The notes below the pieces were generated by a model, which had not been told where the DNA came from, made no database searches, and saw nothing but the letters and a program-made list of their open reading frames with translations. Positions 1 to 5,706 of a stretch of DNA of 5,706 nucleotides are shown in pieces. The DNA comes from CAZIVE01 sp964542435 (GTDB lineage Bacteria; Bacteroidota; Bacteroidia; Bacteroidales; Tannerellaceae), in the NCBI GenBank assembly GCA_964542435.1, contig CAZIVE010000157.1:1-5706 (forward strand). The letters are read 5' to 3'. The first letter of the stretch is position 1. Each line of letters begins with the position of its first letter. The position numbers and the translations under genes were made by a program.

Positions 1-1644
1 TCATTCGCTCTGAATGCACAACCACGCGTTCCGGGACAGGAACGTAAACCATTGGAAAATGTGATTTATCAATATCGCGATACATCGCATTCCATTTTGA
101 AGAGGGCTCAGAACGGACCGCAATTCATGATTTATCCCGACAAGTCATTGTCGGCTGCGGAGGCTGAAGCTTTGGTGGATGAGTTGGGATTGAAAGCGAT
201 TGTGAACGAACAGTCCGGTTCTATCGGAGTATTCAAACCGGTCGGCGCTACGTATGATAACACAAAGGATTTCGAAGCATACAAGAAATTCATCGATGCA
301 AGCCGCGTCATTGGGAATCTGAAGATCATTGGATTCGGACGAGGCGCTACGTTCGTGAACAACATAATTGCTCCGAATGTCAACGAAGTGGCCGGAATTT
401 TCACCTATGGCGGCAAACTGAATACGAAAAAAGCCGACATTCCCGTACCTGCTTACATTGCTCTTGGCGACAAGAAGCTGGCACAATATTATATCCATGC
501 CAATGCAGCCAAAGAGATCAGCAAAGACGGACAGCACATCATTTACGAAAATGGTGACGAACCTTTGCAGCGCGTCGTTGTAGGATTAGATAAGAAAGCC
601 ACACGCACAGAAGCCATGGCTGACGCCTGGAAGACGTTGCTTTCGAAGAACTATCGCTACAGCAACTTCAAACATACTCACTACATGGGCGCCACTTTCG
701 GTCAATATGGTCCATACGAATTGGAACCGTTTACCATCATGGAGGAGATCGGGATCAAGAGAATCGCAAAGAAAGAGATCATCTGTGGTCCTGACAGTCC
801 GAGCAACAAACCCTATTTCTGGTACGAATACATTCCGAAACAGTGTGAGAATGCAACGAAAGGAACTGTACCGATGGTCGTGATGCTTCACGGACATCAG
901 AACGACAACCGTACGCAGAGCGAGACTTCCGGATTTGTAGAAGTGGCAGCTAAAGAAGGAATCATCCTTGCCGAGATTGAATGGCAAGGTTTGGGACGCG
1001 ACAATGGATCCGATGTCGGACTTGGATTGGGAGGAATCGAACTGGTCATCATGAACATCGTACATCGTTATCCGCAGATCGATCCTTCGCGCATCTATTG
1101 CCAAGGGTTGTCAGCAGGCGCCATGCACAGTGCCGCATTGGGAATAGACAAGAGCTATCTGTTCGCCGCCGTCGCCAGTCATTCGGGTGGCATTTTTGAT
1201 ATGCCGGTTTATACCTTCTCGTACGAAACGCTATTGCGTAATGCCCTTCAGAAAAGAGGACACGTCGAAACTGCCTATTTTCTTACGGTTGGAACAGACG
1301 ATGACACCATTGGTTTCCCCAAAGAAGGCAAATCCAATGGCAGTCCATATTACAATGCACTGAATCTCTATGCCACACTCAACGACATGCCAGCCGTTCA
1401 AATTGATTTCCATGCTGAGCCGATTATAGGCGTAAAACTGGAGAACAGGCAGACGATTGAAACCAACAAACACATCACCTTGGAAACCGGGAATCTTTGC
1501 AAGAACGGAATTCCGATGATGCAGTTCACAGCAATCATGCATTACGGACATTGGAATTTCCGCCCGATGGCACAGCGTATGTGGGATTTCTTCAAGCACT
1601 ACAGCCGCGATCTGGAAACGGGAAAACTGATTTATCATCCGTAA
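1..1644 (+). CDS. Secreted alpha/beta-hydrolase esterase (feruloyl/acetyl-xylan esterase or PHB-depolymerase-like), 5'-truncated by the window edge
   Basis: Probable carboxylic-ester hydrolase acting on acylated plant polysaccharide outside the cytoplasm. The frame is open from base 1 to the TAA at 1642-1644 (547 visible residues, numbered from base 1). It begins SFALNAQ, which looks like the end of a signal peptide cleaved after Ala6, so the true start lies upstream; the TTG at 52 is not a credible start. The C-terminal half (about residues 262-545) has a full hydrolase set: oxyanion-type strand MLHGHQND (H297-G298), nucleophile elbow GLSAG with Ser371 (codon 1111-1113), probable acid in GTDDD (Asp433-435) and catalytic His517 in HYGHWNF, followed by a WDFFKHYSRD helix. 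The N-terminal half (about 35-250) resembles a second, degenerate copy with GFGRG where the Ser elbow should be. Neighbours are glycan-degradation genes, and the next gene follows after 27 bases. Esterase fold is confident; the substrate is inferred, and a peptidase or lipase role is less likely. Confidence 0.85.
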   Translation, partial: SFALNAQPRVPGQERKPLENVIYQYRDTSHSILKRAQNGPQFMIYPDKSLSAAEAEALVDELGLKAIVNEQSGSIGVFKPVGATYDNTKDFEAYKKFIDASRVIGNLKIIGFGRGATFVNNIIAPNVNEVAGIFTYGGKLNTKKADIPVPAYIALGDKKLAQYYIHANAAKEISKDGQHIIYENGDEPLQRVVVGLDKKATRTEAMADAWKTLLSKNYRYSNFKHTHYMGATFGQYGPYELEPFTIMEEIGIKRIAKKEIICGPDSPSNKPYFWYEYIPKQCENATKGTVPMVVMLHGHQNDNRTQSETSGFVEVAAKEGIILAEIEWQGLGRDNGSDVGLGLGGIELVIMNIVHRYPQIDPSRIYCQGLSAGAMHSAALGIDKSYLFAAVASHSGGIFDMPVYTFSYETLLRNALQKRGHVETAYFLTVGTDDDTIGFPKEGKSNGSPYYNALNLYATLNDMPAVQIDFHAEPIIGVKLENRQTIETNKHITLETGNLCKNGIPMMQFTAIMHYGHWNFRPMAQRMWDFFKHYSRDLETGKLIYHP

Positions 1645-1671
1645 AAACAATTTATAACTATACACCTCATC

Positions 1672-3108
1672 ATGAACAGTAAAATCATTCTTTTAGGAGC
1701 CTGTCTGGCAACCTCTATAATGGTGTCGGCACAAATCCAATCCACTCCGCAATCAGCCAAACAGCGTATGATTGCACTCACCGATATAGGAAACGAGCCG
1801 GACGATTCGCAGACGATGGTCCGTCTCATGCTCTACTCCAATGATATCGACATCGAAGGACTTGTCGCTACAACTTCCATTCATCAAAGCGACATGGCAC
1901 AGCCCAATTTGATACGAACCGTCGTAAATGCCTATGCCAAGGTACGGCCTAATTTGCTCCTCCATGATAAAGCGTATCCTTCAGCCGAACATCTAATGTC
2001 GCTGGTTAAAGCCGGCTCATCACTCTATGGGATGAAAGGCGTGGGCGAAGGCAAAGATTCAGAAGGTTCTGAATGGATCATTAAAGTGATAGACAAACAG
2101 GATGCTCGTCCATTATGGATTACGGCTTGGGGCGGGACGAACACGTTGGCACAGGCACTTTGGAAACTGCGCAAGACAAGAAGTGAGTCCGAAATGAACG
2201 CCATCATTGCAAAATTGCGCGTTTATACTATTTCAGACCAAGATGATGCCGGATATTGGATTCGCAACAACTTCAAGAATCTCTTTTATATCTGCAGTCC
2301 CGGATCGTATCTTAGATCCACTTGGGGAGCTATTACCGGACCGAATAAAGGTGCAAACAACGAAATCATGAGCAATGAGTGGATCTATAAAAATATTCAG
2401 ACGGGGCACGGTCCGCTTGGAGCTGTTTATCCTGACATATCCTTCGGCAACGAAGGCGATACACCTTCCTGGCTCGGATTAATCCCAAATGGACTTAACG
2501 ACATGGAACATCCCAATTACGGAGGATGGGGCGGACGTTATGAATTCTATATGCCGGAAATAGACCTGAACGAGCATACCTTCGTTCCCGTTCAGAAGGA
2601 GACGCGTCCCTTTTGGACCAATGCTGAAGATGAATTCAAACCTTATGTCCATCAGAAATGGAGAGCTGAAATCACACAAGACACCGTAACATATAAAGAC
2701 AATCTCGTCACGCTCTGGCGATGGAGAGAAGATTTCCAGAACGACTTTGCTGCTCGTATGGATTGGTGCGTAAAACCATTCAATGAAGCCAATCATGCTC
2801 CGGTAGTAAAGTTAAATCACAAAGATAACATCACTGTAAAATCCGGCGAACAGATAGTCCTCGATGCGACTCCGACCACCGATCCTGATGGCGACGGGCT
2901 TAGCTTTCTGTGGTTTCCATACAAGGAAGCAGGAACATATAAGGGGAATTTGAGAATGGGCGTAGCCAACATACCACGCTTCCCACATATCAAAGCACCT
3001 GAAGTAGAAAAGCCCGAAACGATTCATTTCATTGTCGCGGTCACCGATAAAGGAATGCCACGACTGACTCGCTATAAAAGAGTCATCGTCACAGTGAATC
3101 CGAAATAA
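1672..3108 (+). CDS. Secreted DUF1593 protein, Sde182-type nucleoside-hydrolase-like domain plus C-terminal beta-sandwich domain
   Basis: A 478-residue exported protein of unknown reaction. The signal peptide has Lys4, a hydrophobic core and VSA|Q cleavage after Ala20. A weak lipobox-like LGAC at residues 8-11 is judged false because the hydrophobic stretch before Cys11 is too short and the hydrophobic core continues beyond it. The nucleoside-hydrolase-like domain (about 31-370) opens with TDIGNEPDDSQT (Asp38, Asp44, Asp45), the DUF1593 counterpart of the DxDxxxDD metal/ribose motif. It continues with WGGTNT (153-158), SDQDDAG (188-194), GNEGDTPSW (259-267) and RMDWC (362-366), all recognisable family landmarks. 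The C-terminal domain (about 374-478) carries DPDGDG (404-409) followed by a Trp (414), like the Sde182 C-terminal or PKD-like beta-sandwich that may bind Ca2+ or glycan. The ATG at 1672 is chosen because it gives the signal peptide; the leader is A/T-rich with no Shine-Dalgarno. It sits 27 bases after the esterase and 36 before the GH3 gene, so a role in the same glycan pathway is inferred. The family is confident; the activity is unknown. Confidence 0.9.
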   Translation: MNSKIILLGACLATSIMVSAQIQSTPQSAKQRMIALTDIGNEPDDSQTMVRLMLYSNDIDIEGLVATTSIHQSDMAQPNLIRTVVNAYAKVRPNLLLHDKAYPSAEHLMSLVKAGSSLYGMKGVGEGKDSEGSEWIIKVIDKQDARPLWITAWGGTNTLAQALWKLRKTRSESEMNAIIAKLRVYTISDQDDAGYWIRNNFKNLFYICSPGSYLRSTWGAITGPNKGANNEIMSNEWIYKNIQTGHGPLGAVYPDISFGNEGDTPSWLGLIPNGLNDMEHPNYGGWGGRYEFYMPEIDLNEHTFVPVQKETRPFWTNAEDEFKPYVHQKWRAEITQDTVTYKDNLVTLWRWREDFQNDFAARMDWCVKPFNEANHAPVVKLNHKDNITVKSGEQIVLDATPTTDPDGDGLSFLWFPYKEAGTYKGNLRMGVANIPRFPHIKAPEVEKPETIHFIVAVTDKGMPRLTRYKRVIVTVNPK

Positions 3109-3144
3109 TTATTATATTTCGCACCGATACCGAAAAGAGACACA

Positions 3145-5529
3145 ATGAAAAAAGAAATTCTTGTCCTATTCTGTTCAGCATTATGCTTGACAGCCAGTGC
3201 CAAAAGTCCTGATGGCTTCCTTCTGAAAGCAAAGGAACAGCCATTATCGAACGCTACAGTGGAGAAAACTGTAAATAATTTGTACGACAGAATGAGCCAG
3301 AAAGAACGCATTGCGCAACTTCATGGCATGTATGTATCTATCCTTTTCAACAAAAACGGAGAATTGGATACGGCTAAGTGTAGAAAACTCATTCCTGACG
3401 GAGTCGGACATTTCTCACAATACGCGAGCAATGCCACCATGAACCCTGACAGCCTACGTGACATGGTCGCAGCTGTACAAGACTGGATCATCCACCATAC
3501 GCCGAACGGAATACCGGCTCTCTTCCATGAGGAGGTCATTTCCGGTATTGCCGCCAATGACGCCACGGTCTATCCGCAGCAGATCGGCTTGGCTTGCTCA
3601 TTCAATCCAGATTTAGCCATGGAGAAAACGCGTCAAACAGCTGCTGACATGAGAAAGATTGGTGGAATGCTGGCGCTGTCTCCGATGGTAGATGTGGTAA
3701 GGAATCCCTATTTCAACCGTTTAGAAGAGTCTTACGGTGAAGACTCCTATCTTTCGGCAGCCATGGGTGTCGCATTTGTCAAAGGTCTTCAGGACGACGG
3801 GCTCAACCATGGAATTGCAGCATGCAGTAAACATTTCCTCGGTTATGGCGGCGGATTTGAATCACCTACCAAAGAACTGATGGAAGAGATTTTAATGACT
3901 CACGAAGCTATGATTCGCGTAGCAGGAAGCAAAGTCGTTATGACCGGTTACCACCAGTTTAAAGGAGTCAATGCTGTTGCCAATTCGGAACTGATGCAAA
4001 AAATCCTGAGAGGATATATAGGATATGATGGTGTATTTGTCAGCGATTACGGTTCCATCGACCAGATAAAATCGCAAAAAGACGCTCTTCATCGTGCTGC
4101 AGCTGCTATAAACGCAGGAAATGATGTGGAATTCCCGAGCGGAATCGATTATATTCATCTTCAGGAAGCCATAGATTCAGGTCTCGTAACGCAGGAGACA
4201 TTCGAAAAGGCAGTCAAACGGGTTCTTACGCTGAAAGCACGTCTCGGACTTCTTGATGCGAATGCCATCTTGTATCAAAAAGGTCCTATCACTTTTGATA
4301 CACCTCAAGAAAGAGAAACGGCCTATCGTCTCGCTTCGCAATCCGTCGTGTTGTTGAAGAACAATGGCATTCTCCCTTTGATCCATCCTCAAAAAATTGC
4401 CTTGACAGGGCCGAATGCCAACTCGATGTGGGCCATGCTTGGAGATTATACGTATCAGGGCATGTTGCTCTTTTGGCATCGGCAAAACCCAAGCGCCAAC
4501 AATCCGAAAGTTGTAAATCTGAAAGAAGGTTTGGAGGCAAAACTCCCGAAAGGATTCTCTTTGACATACAACAGAGGCTGTGACTGGACTGAAAAAGCAG
4601 AAACCAAGATTGCAGAAGGCGGCGATGAACGTGCAAGAAATTTATGGAACGATAACCGTCGCATTGAAACCGGAGAAGAGATAGACTTGGCAAAAAGCGT
4701 CCAAGAGGCATCCGAAAGTGATGTAATCATTGCTGCTGTGGGAGAGAATACGCTTTTATGTGGAGAGAATCGCGATCGCGGTAGTCTTAGGCTGCCAGGG
4801 AATCAAGAGGATTTCGTCGAGAAACTGATTGCCACGGGCAAACCGGTTGTACTGGTTATCTTTGGTGGTAGAGCGCAAGTCATCTCGCGTCTTGCTGATA
4901 AATGTGCCGCTATCATTCAAGCCTGGTATCCCGGAGAAGAAGGAGGTAACGCACTTGCCGATATTCTTTACGGAAAATTTAGTCCTTCCGGAAAGCTTTG
5001 CGTCAGCTATCCTGCCGTAGAACTGAACGAGAACATTTGCTATAATTATTCCCTTAAACAGGACCAAAGGATTGCCTATCCATTTGGATATGGATTGAGC
5101 TATACGAATTTCAACTATTCGAACCTTGTCATCGATAAGAGCGTTAAAACATCTTCGGATCAAATCAAGGTTAAATTTGATGTGACCAATACGGGTACAT
5201 ATAAAGCAGATGAAATTGTGCAGCTCTATTTATCCCCAACTTCTGCATCTTCGAACCTTAAGCCCATCAAACTGCAAGGTTTCGGACGCGTTAGCTTGTC
5301 ACAGGGAGAAACGGCAAAAGTGGAATTTCTTCTTTCGCCCCAGCAATTCGGCTATTATGACAATGGAAAGTGGAGCATCGACTCAGGCGAATACATCATT
5401 AAAGTGGGCGCTTCGTCCACTGATATCAGATTGTCCGGCAAGATTATCCTTTCAGGACAGAAATTTTCAATTCCTTTGCGTTCGGTCTATTTTTCCGAAA
5501 TGAAAACCGTTGCCGTTAAAAACAAATAA
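3145..5529 (+). CDS. Secreted glycoside hydrolase family 3 enzyme (beta-glucosidase/beta-xylosidase type) with C-terminal Fn3-like domain
   Basis: Retaining exo-beta-glycosidase expected to remove terminal glucose or xylose from oligosaccharides in the periplasm. The 794 residues are usual for three-domain GH3 enzymes. The signal peptide has KK at 2-3 and cleaves after ASA (Ala19). The barrel domain (about 40-370) shows FHEE (127-130), NRLEESYGED (191-200, Arg192), the sugar-binding pair Lys229-His230 in KHFLGYG, GYHQ (Tyr269) and the nucleophile Asp301 in VFVSDYGS (codon 4045-4047). The alpha/beta-sandwich domain (about 400-635) has VVLLKN, then GEN...CGENRDRGSL.LPGNQ with Glu541 as likely acid/base. 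FGYGLSY (647-653) leads into the Fn3-like domain (about 660-770). There is no PA14 insert. The loop normally reading DPRWGR is NPYFNR (187-192). The start is fixed by the signal peptide; upstream there is only a weak purine run (aaaagaga). It is the last gene of the run. The family is near certain; glucosidase versus xylosidase cannot be settled by eye. Confidence 0.95.
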   Translation: MKKEILVLFCSALCLTASAKSPDGFLLKAKEQPLSNATVEKTVNNLYDRMSQKERIAQLHGMYVSILFNKNGELDTAKCRKLIPDGVGHFSQYASNATMNPDSLRDMVAAVQDWIIHHTPNGIPALFHEEVISGIAANDATVYPQQIGLACSFNPDLAMEKTRQTAADMRKIGGMLALSPMVDVVRNPYFNRLEESYGEDSYLSAAMGVAFVKGLQDDGLNHGIAACSKHFLGYGGGFESPTKELMEEILMTHEAMIRVAGSKVVMTGYHQFKGVNAVANSELMQKILRGYIGYDGVFVSDYGSIDQIKSQKDALHRAAAAINAGNDVEFPSGIDYIHLQEAIDSGLVTQETFEKAVKRVLTLKARLGLLDANAILYQKGPITFDTPQERETAYRLASQSVVLLKNNGILPLIHPQKIALTGPNANSMWAMLGDYTYQGMLLFWHRQNPSANNPKVVNLKEGLEAKLPKGFSLTYNRGCDWTEKAETKIAEGGDERARNLWNDNRRIETGEEIDLAKSVQEASESDVIIAAVGENTLLCGENRDRGSLRLPGNQEDFVEKLIATGKPVVLVIFGGRAQVISRLADKCAAIIQAWYPGEEGGNALADILYGKFSPSGKLCVSYPAVELNENICYNYSLKQDQRIAYPFGYGLSYTNFNYSNLVIDKSVKTSSDQIKVKFDVTNTGTYKADEIVQLYLSPTSASSNLKPIKLQGFGRVSLSQGETAKVEFLLSPQQFGYYDNGKWSIDSGEYIIKVGASSTDIRLSGKIILSGQKFSIPLRSVYFSEMKTVAVKNK

Positions 5530-5580
5530 CAACGCGAAGGAAATGTAACGCATCAAAGTTGTCTCTTTTCAACCTATTAG

Positions 5581-5638
5581 TAACCCCAATCGGTCATTCG
5601 AAATATATATTTGTGGCATATCATGACCGATTGGGTTA
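5581..5638. repeat. Long imperfect inverted repeat downstream of the GH3 gene
   Basis: Left arm TAACCCCAATCGGTCAT (5581-5597) and right arm ATGACCGATTGGGTTA (5623-5638) are reverse complements over 16 bases, with one extra C in the left arm. The 25-base loop contains a perfect 12-base palindrome AAATATATATTT (5601-5612). The structure starts 52 bases after the GH3 stop. In RNA it would give a 16-bp stem with one bulge, which could end or stabilise the upstream transcript, but no T tract follows on either strand, so a standard intrinsic terminator is not supported. As DNA it could be a two-site operator around the promoter-like element in its loop. Confidence 0.8.
5606..5613 (+). promoter_or_regulatory. 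Candidate Bacteroidota -7 promoter element (TATATTTG)
   Basis: TATATTTG matches exactly the TAnnTTTG -7 consensus described for Bacteroides sigma-factor promoters. It lies in the non-coding region after the GH3 gene, inside the loop of the inverted repeat, and would start transcription at about 5620 toward a gene beyond the window. No TTTG-like -33 element is seen about 20 bases upstream, where the left repeat arm lies instead. The promoter is therefore either regulator-dependent or a chance match in A/T-rich sequence. Confidence 0.4.
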
Positions 5639-5706
5639 AATTCCCGCGGAAATGTGGCAGCCTTTCCAACAGCCAGCATTGTTCCATACATGAATGAAAT
5701 ATAGTT

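Noticed and set aside
52..54. TTG as start codon of the esterase
   Set aside because: The frame is open through base 1, the preceding residues look like a signal-peptide end, and no ribosome-binding signal stands before 52.
145..537. 130-codon open frame on the minus strand
   Set aside because: It lies wholly opposite the esterase coding frame, and its product has no recognisable domain or plausible start context.
981..1199. 72-codon + strand frame overlapping the esterase
   Set aside because: It spans the esterase's conserved GLSAG region in another frame, and its translation is Arg/His-rich and low in family signal.
1693..1704. Lipobox-like LGAC in the DUF1593 signal sequence
   Set aside because: Only about four hydrophobic residues precede the Cys, and the hydrophobic run continues to a good VSA|Q signal peptidase I site.
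3113..3120. TATATTTC, a near match to the -7 promoter consensus, between the DUF1593 and GH3 genes
   Set aside because: The final G is replaced by C, no -33 element is visible, and the 36-base gap fits an operon better than a new promoter.
4289..4711. 140-codon open frame on the minus strand inside the GH3 gene
   Set aside because: It overlaps conserved GH3 coding sequence, and its translation is Cys/Ser/Arg-rich with no family resemblance, as expected for an antisense shadow frame.
5558..5573. GTTG...CAAC as a possible terminator stem after the GH3 gene
   Set aside because: The stem is only four base pairs with an eight-base loop, too weak to support a terminator.
1..5706. CRISPR arrays, tRNA/rRNA genes, insertion sequences, SusC/SusD genes
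   Set aside because: Looked for throughout; no direct-repeat array, RNA-gene signature, transposase or TonB-dependent transporter motif is present.

Overview
The window reads as part of a carbohydrate-degradation gene cluster from a member of the Bacteroidota, most likely a Bacteroidales gut or rumen type such as Bacteroides or Prevotella. This placement is inferred from several signs. All products carry Sec-type signal sequences, two of them ending in Ala-Gln as is common in this phylum. The gene starts lack a clear Shine-Dalgarno sequence and have A/T-rich leaders. There is an exact TAnnTTTG promoter-like -7 element near the right end. The DUF1593 plus GH3 plus esterase combination is also typical of polysaccharide utilization loci. 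No SusC/SusD pair, regulator, transposase, tRNA or rRNA is visible, so the species and the target glycan cannot be fixed.

Layout: three genes lie head to tail on the + strand. (1) Bases 1-1644 are the 3' part of a secreted alpha/beta-hydrolase esterase. The reading frame is already open at base 1, and the first residues look like the end of a signal peptide, so only a short piece of the 5' end is missing. (2) Bases 1672-3108 encode a secreted DUF1593 (Sde182-type, nucleoside-hydrolase-like) protein with a C-terminal beta-sandwich-like domain. (3) Bases 3145-5529 encode a secreted glycoside hydrolase family 3 enzyme with a C-terminal fibronectin-III-like domain. The gaps are only 27 and 36 bases and hold no recognisable terminator, so the three probably form one transcript. 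Bases 5530-5706 are non-coding. They hold a long imperfect inverted repeat (arms of 17 and 16 bases) with a promoter-like -7 element in its loop.

Working model (inference): the three proteins act in the periplasm or at the cell surface on a plant-type glycan. The esterase would remove acyl groups (acetyl or feruloyl), the GH3 enzyme would release terminal beta-linked glucose or xylose, and the DUF1593 protein would perform an undefined step, perhaps hydrolysis of an unusual glycosidic bond. The points most worth a second look are an apparent degenerate second hydrolase domain at the N-terminus of the esterase, the DUF1593 protein with a family-specific change in its Asp motif, a non-standard active-site loop in the GH3 enzyme, and the promoter-containing palindrome at the right end.
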